DNA from: Cyathus striatus | Lineage: Eukaryota > Basidiomycota > Agaricomycetes > Agaricales > Nidulariaceae | Direction of reading: 5' to 3' | Length of the DNA: 64,000 nucleotides | Assembly: GCA_025738555.1 (NCBI GenBank) | Contig: JAOVFP010000023.1 | Span: 620,001 to 684,000, forward strand | Shown: positions 12,429 through 24,300 of the stretch, piece after piece | How positions within the stretch are numbered: position 1 is the first letter of the stretch | Layout: each line of letters starts with the position of its first letter | Program-made: the position numbers and the translations under genes | The notes under the pieces: model-generated | Told to the model about the DNA's origin: nothing | What the model saw: the letters and a program-made list of their open reading frames with translations, nothing else | Database searches by the model: none

Positions 12429-14842
12429 TCAACCCCCGCCTGCCCGAGAGCTTCGTAATGATTTACGATGGGATGAGTGGGCATCTGCGTTTTCATGCAT
12501 TGCTTCTGCGTATCTACGCTCATATATCAGTAGAAGATCTCAAGATCAGTAATATACGTACAATAGCTTGTAACGCACTAGTTCTTCTTCCATTTCTTCG
12601 TTCCGGAGCCGCTGTTTGACAAGCTCATTCTATAGGACATAAACATCCACATGTAAAAAACCTATAATTCAACAACATACCAAAAGTTCCACATGCTCCG
12701 TGTTCAGCTGTGCCAAGCTCGCTTCCAAGCTTTTCCTATGAAAATAATTGAGAGCATGGTGCAATAGATAAATACGAAACGTACACTTGGGAAGATAACG
12801 CTCGATTGCTATTTCGAAGTTGGTCCATTTCTAATGCATGCTTGTTGGTTTCTCGCTAAATCTTACGGTTTAGGCATCCTTTCTAACTACATAACCAACA
12901 CATACCACCAGGTCTTCATATTCATGTCTGTAACAATCCAACATGAACGGTGTTATTTTCAGGGAAACTGCATTTTGAATAAATTCATCAACTTTATACT
13001 TCGAAGTTTGTTCGCCAGAGTCTTCCAGCCTTGCATCAATCTGCTGTTCGCCGTGAGCATGTCGCAATGAGCAAAAATGTCCTAACCTTATACTGTTCAA
13101 ATAGCTTTGTATTCAGGAACGACAGTATATCATCAAATTTTAGCTTGAGCAATATATCTTCATTCTTTTTCAGCAGCATGATACTAAAGCCAAAGATTGC
13201 TTCAATTCCATTGGCTAAGCAGTTGTCGTATATGCGAAACACGACTTCTAGCGGAAATCTAGAAGGACCAAAATAATTTTAAGCGTTCGCAATGAAAACA
13301 ACTGGTACGTAACGTCTACCTGTAGCTGAATAAAGTAAGAAACCACTGAGAGCAAAACATGCTGGATTTGATTCCTTGACGCAAAAAATGAACATGAAGG
13401 ACGGGAAGTAATTCTTCAGCAAGCCGATCGAACTGTAGGAGTTACATCAGTGGGAGTAAAATAGCTTCGATGTAATACCGACCTGAAACTGAGTGTCTAC
13501 AATGAGTAAAAACGTTAGCAGAGAGAAAATAATTGATTTACGAGGCGTAGTTGAAGTTTAGGCATCTCAGGTAGAAAATGGCCCCGTAAGTCATAAACAT
13601 GCATCACCCGCACAAGCAAAGAAAATGCTTCTTCGTCCGGCATCTGAAGTAATAAATGAGTTGTGCACGAGGACTAGAAATATGTCTCACGTTTAAGAGC
13701 AATATAGCCACCACAAACGGTAACCCTTGACAATAACCAACCTGAGGATCATATCTGTAAACTAAAGGATCTGACTAGGAAGTGAATATTAGGGATAGTC
13801 AAGTACATACAATGAATAGGCTTTCAAGACATTAAATAAGTTCTCCTGGCCGATTCCTTGTCCATCCGTGAAGAATTCATGATGCGGAAATGTTCTAAGA
13901 CGAACAGAATAAGCATGAAATAAACAATACAACAAATTCAGATGCACCTCCCAAGATCTCGCGTTATTGCTTTTTCGTGGGGACTAGTTTCTTTCAAAAG
14001 TTGAAGGTAAGTGCTTTCGAGCTCAGGATCCTTCGATGCAGCCCTAATATTTACAATCAGACTACCGAAATATACGTGAAACGTGAGGGCTGCATGTACA
14101 TGTGTTGCCACATCATTCCTCGAAGAGTCGCAGGTATGCCTTTTGCAATGGCTTGTGCAAGTTCTTCAGGCCTATCTGATGCAAATGCTTGGTAATCTAG
14201 TAATTGATTAAGAATTGCAGGGAACATAAACGCTACTCCCACTGACCTGATATCACTGAACCCCAGAAGTCTGACATCCAGTCACACCATATAAAACAGT
14301 GAACCTAAAATAATATCGTCGAAAAACATACCCCAGTCAATCACACCATCTGCCGGTGCATCTTCCCCGGATTCTTTTTCTTTATGAAGGCGCACAAATT
14401 CTTCCTGAAGCTTTTGTTGACCATCGATGCTTCTACGCACAGTGCTTGTGTCCTCATTTTGCAGATCCAGCCGATTGAGAAGAAACGAAACATCCTTCCC
14501 AGATCTAATGGTAGTAGTCGACGCTGACTTTTTGTGTCTTTTGTCGAAAACAACCTCAGAGGATAAGCTGAAGGGGCTGTTCGGTGAAAGGGTGGTCTCT
14601 TCTGAGTGGACTGAGGGCGCAGGAGAGCTTTTCGCAGAAACTTGGTGAGAAGTCAGAGCAACAGGCGAGAAAGGGGCCTCATCGTCAAGCGCGACGTCAT
14701 TGAAGTCGGATGCTGCACTTGAAGTGTGTTTCTGAAGTAGATCAGATTCTGAGAAAGTGGTGGCCCTTGGAGAACGAAGGGACTCGAGAGCATCAGCAGC
14801 CAATGATAACGAGAGAACTTGACTAGTGTCATCGGCACTCAT
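12429..14842 (-). CDS. TBC-domain Rab GTPase-activating protein (Gyp5/EVI5-like)
   Basis: Rab-GAP of the TBC family, acting on Rab GTPases in vesicle traffic. Start MSADDTSQVLS at 14842; a long Ser-rich N-terminus, then the TBC domain opening with IDWDFWGSVISDYQAFA. Both catalytic fingers are present: the Arg finger in ITRDLGRTFP and the Gln finger in VGYCQG. LLLNMPDEEAF, CSQWFLTLFSYRFP and RIYDNCLANG continue the domain. After it comes a coiled coil (ETNKHALEMDQLRNSNRAL...) ending RSSRAGGG at 12429, the usual TBC plus coiled-coil layout of Gyp5/EVI5. The gene is cut into many small exons, including one of 24 nt (14247-14270) and one of only 6 nt (13483-13488, Phe-Gln), which is needed to keep the conserved LRLFQFDRL. 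All joins are GT..AG by eye. Confidence 0.9.
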
Positions 14843-15006
14843 GGCTGAAATTGATTGTCAGAGCTTAGAGGCTCAAGTAGAAGATAAGTAAGTATCCAAG
14901 AGTATGTCCGAAGGGCTTTATCAAATCACTAGACTTCGCTGCGTGCGAAGACGCGATGCCGTAGCTACTCGCCCCTTTTATTATATCGCATATAATGTAC
15001 TTACAG

Positions 15007-15677
15007 TATACAACCATCAAACGTGACACCATCACATCGCGTGACAATCTTTCACATTTTGCTTCTCCTGATCCCTAATCTACACCTATTACACCAATTC
15101 TTTTTGAATAATAAGGAATAGCATACTGTAAAAATGTTCCATAAGTTAGCTATTCAAAATATTCACATTCTGATGGACTATATGCAAAACAAAATGAGGG
15201 GTTTAGATAATTTAGTGAATTTCAAAAATTCTGTGGCTTGTATTGCTATAAAAAATTGGGAATAATCACTCTTAAAGTATATAGTTGTTGAGGACAAGCA
15301 CTAATCTACATTTTCTATTATTTTTATTGACCTGTGTGTGTCATATCTTTATAGGATTACAGATTGTGTGGTATTCACCATCTTGCAAGACATTAAAACT
15401 TTATTTATAAACTGATCCGGGACTTCGGCACTACTAATTTTGAATGGTTTCGTAATAAATAATTGACTGTCACGCCATGTGGTGCTGATCAAAATTCATT
15501 CCCATCCACTATTTTGCATATTTGACCACCTTCCCTTCATCCAATGAATTAAATATTTTACAGTGACATTCATGAAGTACTACACTATCTCCTCGTACAG
15601 CTTTTGTAAAAATTGGGGCAGGGAGTAAAGAGTTATGATAACATCATGTTTTTTCTGTCACGTTTGATGGTTGTATA
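15007..15677. mobile_element. Inverted-repeat element (MITE-like), 671 bp
   Basis: A 22-bp exact inverted repeat bounds this stretch: the left end at 15007-15028 begins TATACAACCATCAAACG and the right end at 15656-15677 is its reverse complement. The ends begin and finish with TATA, so a TA target duplication, as in Tc1/mariner elements, is possible but cannot be separated from the repeat. No coding capacity inside. Confidence 0.6.
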
Positions 15678-16234
15678 TGTTGTGATTTTTAGTGTTTGGT
15701 TTAAAGTGTGAATGAGAACTTAAGATTGCTAGTGCCTCATACAGAGGGCTTATATACATAATAGACAAGTAACTACTATTTTCTAGTGTATGCTACTATA
15801 TTCTACCAAATCCTACTCCAGATACTCCTATAATCTCCCTGTATATTCCAACATGTGCTACTATGTTCTCCAATGATCCCCTACCCTCTCGCTTACATAA
15901 CACGTGACTAATCTGCTAGATATCGAAGTGCCAGCTGAAATCCCAACAGTATACTGTATAGAGTTATATATAATAATACCTAGAGCTGGCTATTGCAGGC
16001 AGAGCCCACTAACTACTGGACGAACTCAGACTCTAATATAAAACACCTAAACCAATTGAAATTAAACATAGAAATGTGATGGTAGAATAAAGAGAAGTTT
16101 GACATACTTAATAACTGCAGCACCATTCCACCATTGACTGAAATGAATTCAGAATAACTACAAATATTGCATTGAAGTTTGAAGGTAAGTAGCAGAAGTC
16201 ACCTGAATTGGATGAACAAAGCTGCAGCAAGGAA

Positions 16235-16345
16235 AATGCTGAGGAAACATGGTCGACCCTTCGGAGCATTGGCATCGAATATTACTGCCAAAAAGTTTTC
16301 GAACTCGACCCTATAACCCTACTAACTAAAGTTAGTGGGAATAAT
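16235..16345. repeat. Dispersed repeat shared with 56272-56385
   Basis: Contains TACTGCCAAAAAG and, about 20-30 bases on, ACTAACTAAAGTTAGTGGGA, with diverged sequence between. The same two blocks occur in the same order near 56.3 kb. ACTAACTAAAGTTAGT is nearly self-complementary. Possible terminus or footprint of a short element; family unknown. Confidence 0.5.
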
Positions 16346-16395
16346 ACCTAGAGCTCACTAACAACTTTAAGTACTTACAAGAAATGAAAAAAATA

Positions 16396-16413
16396 GGGGG
16401 AGCAAGCTCCCCC
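16396..16413. repeat. 18-bp hairpin motif shared with 39530-39547
   Basis: GGGGGAG and CTCCCCC separated by four bases. The reverse complement of the same 18-mer, with similar T-rich flanks, is at 39530-39547. Probably the end or excision footprint of a transposon; no second end found nearby. Confidence 0.4.
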
Positions 16414-16604
16414 AGCAAAACATAAAAGAAATTGAGTACTTCACATATCACTGGTGCCAGGTGTGGTAGAATCGGACCATAAAATATAGAAGTCAGAGAA
16501 AGCTAACATGTCTGTTGATATGTAGTACAAAGTAGTCTGATAGTTAAAAGTACATGAGGCAGGTAAGCAGGAAATTGATCACAGTATACTGTTATTTACC
16601 AGCT

Positions 16605-17100
16605 GGTTGTATTGTCATATCCATGACAATACCATTTAAATTTATTTTAAAATTACCCTTACATTTTACTATGACTTGCTTTAATATTAAAATTGACATG
16701 ACTATAATAGAGTGAACTCACTTGTTACTGTTTAACCATGTTCTACACATGGATTCATTCTTCATAAGTTCCGTCACGGCAGTCAGACTATATAAATACT
16801 CCTTTTGAAGACTAGTGGTTTACTGCTATTTTTTACTGATTCCAAGGTGGGCGCAACACACAAGTTGATGTTTACTTGCAATCCAGCATCACCACCCTAG
16901 TTGTACATGTGCCGAATCTTAAATTTATTTTAAAATTACCCACATTATACTATGAGCTTAAAAAAATTGACAGACATAAGGTGTGATGTGTATACTATTC
17001 ATTCTTCAAGTTTCACGGCAGTCAGACATATTTTGAAGAAGTGGTTTATGTTTTACTGATTTTGATGTGCAATCCAGCATCACCACCCAGTTGTACAGTG
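16605..17100. repeat. Two degraded tandem copies of an LTR-like sequence
   Basis: The block beginning near 16611 with TGTCATATCCATGACAAT resembles the start of the solo LTR at 38243. The order AAATTTATTTTAAAATTACCC, CACGGCAGTCAGAC, GATG..CAATCCAGCATCACCACC occurs twice (about 16637-16905 and 16918-17095), the second copy shorter. The first copy retains a degraded form of the conserved LTR core motif at about 16841-16870. Relic, no genes. Confidence 0.5.
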
Positions 17101-18593
17101 TTACAATTTTGTGACCTATCTAAGTGATATCATGTGTCAGAACTATATATATTATAATATAATGCCAGTTAGCATTGTTTGGGACCATCAAAATTTGAAA
17201 AAAAAAAAAAACACCAAATCTAACATTGCAGCGAAACCACCTATCTTGATGCCAACATAAATGCATGAAGTGATAGAATACACTTACAGCTACATATGTA
17301 TCCAATTTTCAGAAATGTTATTACAATTTTTGCAGAGAAATGTGCTACTGTATAAGTGGCTAATAGTGTACAAGCAGCTGGTAAATAACAGTAAGGCCTC
17401 AAGGCCTCAGGTATGGAAAGCCAGAGCACCACACTCAAATCCATCAAAATAAATCAAATTCCATGCTTCAGCAACTAGGCATTGTCATGGGTAAGGGTAC
17501 TGTGAGTATGGGTATGGGTCATCACAATACTACCCATGACCCATGCATACCTATAGTCATAACATAGAATGTTTAACCAATTACATATGACTAATTTAAC
17601 ACTACAAAACATATGTGAATGAGCACAGTTACACTTGCAGGAAAAAAAACATTACCTAAGATGTTCTGTACAGTCCCAACTCAGCCACTGAACATGTTCA
17701 CTGAGTGAAAGATAGTCTAGACAGAACCACTGGGACATCACACTCTTGTTAGAATCTGGGTGTTTGTGTTGAGGCACAGCCACTTAGTTACATAAGGTAC
17801 TTACATAATCATTCTTGGTATGTACTGAGATCAACCGGTCCTTTGTACACCCAATTTTAATTTTACATTTGTTTTTCATTTATATCATTAAAATTGAATT
17901 TAACAACACAGAAGTATTTGTAACATGTATTAGCACTTGTGTGCAAAGTTTAAGGATATAAAAGTAAGAAATGAAGCTGCTATATGTTTTATACTTGTTT
18001 TTGGACATTTCGGCTCAACACCACTCCTTTGTACAGTGTCACACTTTATGTGACATGTACTAGCGATTTGTGACTGACATCGGCTAACATCCCTGATCAG
18101 GGTCTGTGACAGGGTCCTTCCATGTCACAGATCTCATGAAATTTCGGAAAAGACAGTAAATTTAACATATCAGAACATCCACACCTACAACTCTTTAACA
18201 AAGTAGGTAAACTAAGAGTACACATATTTTTCTTATTATAAATGATGTGAAAATTAATGTGGAAGCAATCTGTCTCGAGAAAATGGGCAGTGTACAAGGG
18301 ACTAGTACTGTACAAAGGACCAGTGTGACTCAGTACACACATTGTAGCTTCTGCTCAATACATGGCTTCATCTGTCATCATCATTGGTCTGCGTTTTCAA
18401 TCTGGTCTTTCTCCACGGTCAGCTCTTCAACTCTCCCCTTCTATTCTTGACAGGTTATGGGCCCCACCTGCACTTAAATTCTACACCACTCAACCTGCCA
18501 ACAAACTTTCAATCTCTTACCTTCCTCTTCTGATCTTTTGATCCCACACACCCTTCCTTCTTTCTTTGCCTCCCACCACTGTCAACCACCACC

Positions 18594-18909
18594 ATGACCC
18601 CAACAGTCTATGAACTTTTCAGGACCTTTGATTCCCAGAACTGTTTTGATGGGACAAACTACCCTGCATGGAACAGGGAGCTGGAGATGACATTTGGAGA
18701 GGATGAGGATTTGCTGGGGCATATAAAAGGCAGTCTACTGCCCCTTCTGTTGAGGACTCCAAGGATTGCACTGCATGGATTGCTATCGACACCTGTGTTT
18801 GCATGGCTCTCCACAAGACCATTTCATCAAATGCCGTTCATGATGCCCACTTCAAAGAAACATCCCCAGCTCAAACAGCATTTGCTGTTTACACCAGCCT
18901 CAAGTCTGA
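18594..18909 (+). pseudogene. Copia-type gag relic, 5' part (split by Gypsy-1)
   Basis: Begins MTPTVYELF with FDGTNYPAWNRELE, the typical opening of gag polyproteins of Ty1/Copia retrotransposons (UBN2/DUF4219-like). A frameshift near 18720 moves the similarity to another frame (DCTAWIAIDTC, then HDAHFKETSPAQTAFAVYTSLKS). The reading is cut at the TCTGA target duplication of Gypsy-1 and resumes at 25726. Dead gene. Confidence 0.7.
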
Positions 18910-19282
18910 TGTTAGGATTTCGTCATTTATCTAATCTTTTATCTAATCATATCTTATCCATGTCATGTGATAGTCACATGACCTACAATGCGGACACCAT
19001 GCGTATCAACATACGTTACTCATCATCACTGTGGGCACAGTTGCACAGTTCGGCCATATGTATTACATGAGTTCTTAATGTAGAAGCACAGTAACACGCG
19101 TTGTAGTGTAGGTTAATGTACATGCGATTACTTCATGGTTCTTTTCTATAAATACGGTCTTTCTAGTCAGTAGTTCATTATTCTTGTGCTAGTTTATTCC
19201 AGATTAGCAATAAGACTCATATCTCTTTCTTATTCGAGTGTTTAAGTTTGGCTTCGAGTATTTTGCTCGTCTGTCGCTAACA
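18910..19282 (+). repeat. Gypsy-1 5' LTR
   Basis: 373 bp, TGTTAG...CTAACA. It differs from the 3' LTR at 19177 (A against G) and 19249 (T against C). Both changes are CpG to CpA/TpG transitions in this copy. Confidence 0.95.
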
Positions 19283-19647
19283 AAAGCACAAGAATCTACC
19301 TCATTCCTCGACCCCGAACTTCTCTCTTCCTGCCGAACCCCGGCAAAACTTCTTTCTATACCTCGTTCCCCGTCTTGGACCTCTTGGACCAGACGTACAC
19401 TCCGTTCGATAGACTTGATCGTTGTACTTGGAAGTACGAGAGGACTGGTGTAACGTTGAGCCCGACACTGTCCGAATTACCGATCATCTTAGGCCCTCTG
19501 CCTTAAGTTTGGCACGGCGCCAGTGACTGGGGAGGCTACCACATGTTGCCCCAGCTGGTTCTATCTGCAAGAAAGTGTACGTGAAACTTAGGACGTCTCG
19601 CTAGTTTCCGAGCATCCTCAAGAGCTTCTGATACTCGATCCATCACG

Positions 19648-20079
19648 GTGGCACCAATTACCCGTTCTCAAACCCTCCGATCCCTTCGATCCCGATCCTA
19701 TCATATTCCATCTTCATCCGTTCCTCTTTATATTCCTCGATCTCGCCCCACACCCTATTCCCGAACTCCGAGAGCTGTGTCGGTGGACTCCGACGACTCG
19801 GACTTCGATCCAAACACCTATCCCTCCCTTCATCAAATTCCAAACTACATTGCACCACCCCGTCTTCCTACTCCTCCTACACATCCTATACTTCGAACCC
19901 TTACCATTATCACCGAATCAGGACACGACAATAGTCTGAGATTTAGCACTCCTACCCGATATATCTCCCCTTTCGAACACGATTTCAATTCTCCATTAGG
20001 ATACGAAACCCTTCTAAATACAGTTCATAACGACGGTAGAGAACTTCCTACGCCTACCTATCCCGATTTCGATCTATAA
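19648..20079 (+). CDS. Gypsy-1 ORF0 (basic, Pro/Ser-rich protein upstream of gag)
   Basis: A 143-residue open frame starting APITRSQTLRSLRSRS, then Pro/Tyr/Ser-rich with an acidic patch (DSDDSDFD). I do not recognise a domain. It has no ATG: the first usable codon is GTG at 19648 and an in-frame stop lies at about 19582, so the ATG may have been lost or translation may use a near-cognate codon. Its TAA (20077-20079) lies two bases before the gag ATG at 20082, an arrangement that would allow termination-reinitiation. It could be the N-terminal part of a bipartite gag. Confidence 0.55.
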   Translation: MAPITRSQTLRSLRSRSYHIPSSSVPLYIPRSRPTPYSRTPRAVSVDSDDSDFDPNTYPSLHQIPNYIAPPRLPTPPTHPILRTLTIITESGHDNSLRFSTPTRYISPFEHDFNSPLGYETLLNTVHNDGRELPTPTYPDFDL

Positions 20080-20081
20080 AT

Positions 20082-21320
20082 ATGATCACCCTCGAAATGA
20101 TTCTCGGTTTTATCGGTGCCCTAGTGGCAATTTTCATGAAGGATGAATTTATTACACGATGGAACAACATGACCCCTGAGAACAAACAAATAATCGGGGA
20201 AAGTGTTGCTGCTATGACTCAAGGAGTTATTCAGGAGATACGAAATGGAATTAAAGAAGATCGACCAGAACCAAAGGAAAAGGTCGAAATACCGGAAGAT
20301 TATGAGGGAGACCCTCATACGGTTAACAATTGGCTTAGACGGATGATGCTATATTTTCAGGAAAAGAACATTACCAACGATTGGAAGAAAATAACGATAG
20401 CATTACCAAAAGTTAAAAAAGGAAAAGACAATCGAGCCCAAAGATGGGCAGACACATTTTTAGGAGATTTAATCTTGTTCAATGAAGAACGAGCAAGATG
20501 GAAATTAACACATAACGGAAATGAACCCACACTCGAAGACACACAGAAGGTTGATATCCCAGCCACGGAAAACTCGGCAGCCGTTAGACATGATGCATTC
20601 CAAAACCCATGTCCTTTCCTCACTTGGGAAGCATTTGTTGAGAGACTTCAATTTTTCTTTATTTCCACCGAAACACAGAATAACGCGATCGAACAAATCA
20701 ACAAGGTAGTACAGGGAAATAGACCTGTTGAAGATTATACGATCGATTTCATGCAATGGATGAATCTAACAGGATTTGATAATACGGCCCTTGTAGACAA
20801 ATATCGCCGCGGATTACATCCTTTACTTGCACGAAGACTTATGGAAGTCGGAAAACTCAAAGTTACGGACAAACTTATTGATTGGGTCGATACGGCAGCA
20901 GAATTCGAAAGAAATCGCAGAGAAGCTAATTTTGGACGTATTCTACAAAACCCACGACCACAAGGACAGAATCCAAATCAAGGACGTCCTCAAGGTCAGA
21001 CGAACCCCGTAACACCAAACACGCAACAGAAGACACCTGATCGTTCAAATCTCACGGTATCACAAGGTGGTAATCATATGGATCTCGATCAACTTAAGAA
21101 AGAAGGTCGCTGTTTTTATTGTAAAGAGAAAGGACATATGTCCAACACATGCCCTAAGAAACCTCGTGGACCTTATGTACAACGAAACGTTAATATAGAC
21201 TCTTCTATACCTGTAGCCTCCACTAGCGGAGTAGTAGAATTACCGGATGTAACTAAATTATCAGAAGAGCAACGTGCTCTACTCATTGCTCAATTGGGTT
21301 TTCCCCAAGGCCAGCAGTGA
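20082..21320 (+). CDS. gag: Gypsy-1 gag (capsid and nucleocapsid)
   Basis: 412-residue Gag. It opens with a hydrophobic segment ([14 protein letters not shown]), possibly a membrane anchor. The middle has the retrotrans_gag-like capsid region ([20 protein letters not shown]). A single zinc knuckle [14 protein letters not shown] (CX2CX4HX4C) lies near residues 345-358. It ends [13 protein letters not shown], overlapping the pol frame. Gag packages element RNA in virus-like particles. Confidence 0.9.
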   Translation: MITLEMILGFIGALVAIFMKDEFITRWNNMTPENKQIIGESVAAMTQGVIQEIRNGIKEDRPEPKEKVEIPEDYEGDPHTVNNWLRRMMLYFQEKNITNDWKKITIALPKVKKGKDNRAQRWADTFLGDLILFNEERARWKLTHNGNEPTLEDTQKVDIPATENSAAVRHDAFQNPCPFLTWEAFVERLQFFFISTETQNNAIEQINKVVQGNRPVEDYTIDFMQWMNLTGFDNTALVDKYRRGLHPLLARRLMEVGKLKVTDKLIDWVDTAAEFERNRREANFGRILQNPRPQGQNPNQGRPQGQTNPVTPNTQQKTPDRSNLTVSQGGNHMDLDQLKKEGRCFYCKEKGHMSNTCPKKPRGPYVQRNVNIDSSIPVASTSGVVELPDVTKLSEEQRALLIAQLGFPQGQQ

Positions 21321-24300
21321 GCGCAAACTCGCCGGCCTCTTTTTATATACCTTCTAATGTAACTGTACCTACGGTAGATCTGGAATCGAAATACGTATCG
21401 TTACAAAAAGAAAGAACTAAACGCGCCTTCCCTAATCAGGAAGTAAAACCTGGAAACGTGTATTGGGTCGCACGGAGATTAAAAGACCAAACATCGGAAC
21501 TTGCCTTAGCCACATTAAGTATCTGGACACATCCAAAACGAAGACCTGAAGTAATTCAAAAAACGATTATGGAATTAAACGATCTCTCAGATCAAGATGT
21601 AATTCTAGCGTTAGAAGAATTAAAAAGACCCAAGAGATTTATCCGAGGAACAAACGGAAACCAAATGGATCTTGATTTAATGGTCACTACCTTAGATACT
21701 CAACGAACATATGGATTAAAAGCATTACTCGATAGTGGAAGTACCGGAACCTGTATTAATCGAAAATTCGTAGAGGAACATCAACTTACAACAAAGAAAT
21801 ATCCACGACCCTCTCCAGTTTATAATGCCGACGGAACCCTTAATAGTGATGGATCTATCACCGATTATGTTGAATTAAGAGTACGACATGGAAAACATGT
21901 AGAAATATTACAATTAGCTGTAATAAATCTAGGAAAAGCATCTATGTTTATCGGACACGATTGGCTTCGAACTCACAATCCAGAAGTGGATTGGAAAGAA
22001 GGAACAATCAAATTTACACGATGTCCGATAGAATGTACTCCATTAATAAATACGATGAATCCGGAAGAAGATGAATCTGATTTGGATGAACAGATAAATC
22101 TTGAATCGGATGATCATATTATAGCAGTAAACATGTTCGAACAAATTGAATTAAGAGCGTTTCAAACTACGGCTTCAAAAATTGCTGAAGCACAAAATCA
22201 GCAAAAACCAAAGAAGCACTGGAAGGAAACTGTTCCAATGTACTATCACGAATTTGAAAAGGTATTTTCAAAAGAATCGTTTGATAAACTCCCTCCTCGT
22301 CGACCATGGGATCATGCAATCGAATTACTCCCGGGAGCTACATCTTTCGATTGTAAAATATATCCGTTGAATTTAGACGAACAGAAACAACTAAATGAAT
22401 TCCTTGATGAAAATCTCAATTCAGGACGTATCAGACCTTCTAAATCACCTTGGGCATCACCGTTCTTTTTCATCAAAAAGAAAGATGGATCTCTAAGACC
22501 AATTCAGGATTATCGAAAACTAAATGAATTAACGATCAAAAATAGATACCCTTTACCGTTAATTCAAGAATTAGTAGACAAACTGAAAAAGGCACGATAC
22601 TTCACCAAATTAGATATTAGATGGGGATATAACAATGTTCGAATTAAAGAAGGAGACGAACAGTATGCCGCATTTAGAACTAATCGAGGATTATTCGAAC
22701 CTTTGGTTATGTTTTTCGGTCTTACCAATTCCCCAGCAACATTCCAAACCATGATGAACGACATCTTCAGAACGGAAATTAATGAAGGAACTGTCATAGT
22801 TTATATGGACGACATTCTCATATTCACGGAAACTTTAGAAGAACATAGGAAAATGGTTAAACGAGTTCTTAGAAAACTAGAAGAACACGAATTATACCTG
22901 AAACCGGAAAAATGTTTCTTCGAAAAAGCTGAAGTAGAGTATCTCAGTCTTATTATTTCAAAGAATTCAGTATGAATGGATTCTGAGAAAGTAAAGGCAG
23001 TAGTTGACTGGCCAGTTCCTAATAATAAACGTGAACTTCAACAATTTTTGGGTTTCATTAATTTCTATCGAAGATTCATTCAAGGATTTGCAAAAATAGC
23101 GAAACCCCTTCATGAATTAACCGGAAAGAATGAATGGAAATGGGAACTTGCTCAGGCATTAGCGTTTTCCGAACTAAAAGATCAAATCATATCGGCACCA
23201 ATATTAGCGATGCCGAATGATGAAGGAAAATACCGTGTTGAAGCCAATTCATCTGATTTCGCAAATGGAGCCATTCTTTCCCAAGAACAAATTGACGGAA
23301 AATGGAGACCGATAGCCTTTCTATCACATGCTTTAAGTCCAACCGAAAGAAACTACGAGATCTATGATAAAGAAATGCTAGCGATCATGAGAGCATTAGA
23401 CACATGGAGACAATATCTTTTAGGAGCGAAACAAATATTTGAGATTTGGACAGATCATAAAAATCTCCAATATTTTAAAAAACCGCAAAAACTAAATAGA
23501 AGACAGGCAAGATGGCATACAGAATTGTCGGAATTTCATTACACGTTACATCATAAACCAGGAAGTCAAATGACAAAAGCAGACCTATTATCCCGAAGAG
23601 CTGGACACGAACAAGGCGAACACGACAATGAAGACATTATACTTCTTAAACCAGAACACTTCAGACAAACATATGAAGTTCACGGAGAAGATGAAGACAT
23701 AATGGAACAAGTTCGAAAGTCCAGAAAGAATAAGGATAAAGAAGTAGTCAAAATGCTTAATCTTAAATCAAAAGATTGGGACGAATCATCTGAAGGTATA
23801 ATAACGTGGAAAAACCGAATTTACATTCCTAAGAATGCTAAATTAAGAGAACGAATAATTAAATTATGTCACGACTCTGCAATATCTGGACATCATGGTG
23901 AATACAAAACCATGGAATTAATCACGAGAGACTACTGGTGGCCTAGAATAATGGCAGATATAAAAAAATATGTTTCAGGATGTGAAGCATGTCAAAGGAC
24001 AAACATACATCGATCAAAACCAATAGGTCTATTAAATCCTAATAGTATTCCAGAAGGACCTTGGCATACTATATCGATCGATTTTGTAGGACCACTTCCA
24101 TATTCACAAGGATTCGATTTCTTAATGGTAGTCGTTGACCGATTCACGAAAATGGCAGCCTTTATTCCATGTAATAAAGAAATCGATAGTCCAGGAGTTG
24201 CTGAACTATATTTAGAAAAAGTATTTAAAAACTTCGGAATGCCAAAACGTATCATTAGTGATCGAGGATCGCAGTTCGCATCTCATTTTACTAAAGAATT

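Larger units (their letters stand above)
14843..18593. other. Gene-free AT-rich start of the transposon island
   Basis: No gene supportable over 3.7 kb. It holds the promoter side of the TBC gene (14843 to about 15000), a 671-bp inverted-repeat element, a repeat shared with 56.3 kb, two degraded copies of an LTR-like sequence (about 16605-17100), and a stretch (about 18084-18180) similar to the interior of the hAT-like MITE at 47.5-48.2 kb. The rest is degraded AT-rich DNA. Confidence 0.6.

Noticed and set aside
19283..19310. tRNA primer-binding site of Gypsy-1
   Set aside because: The bases after the 5' LTR do not begin with TGG or match a tRNA 3' end I recognise; priming may use another mechanism.
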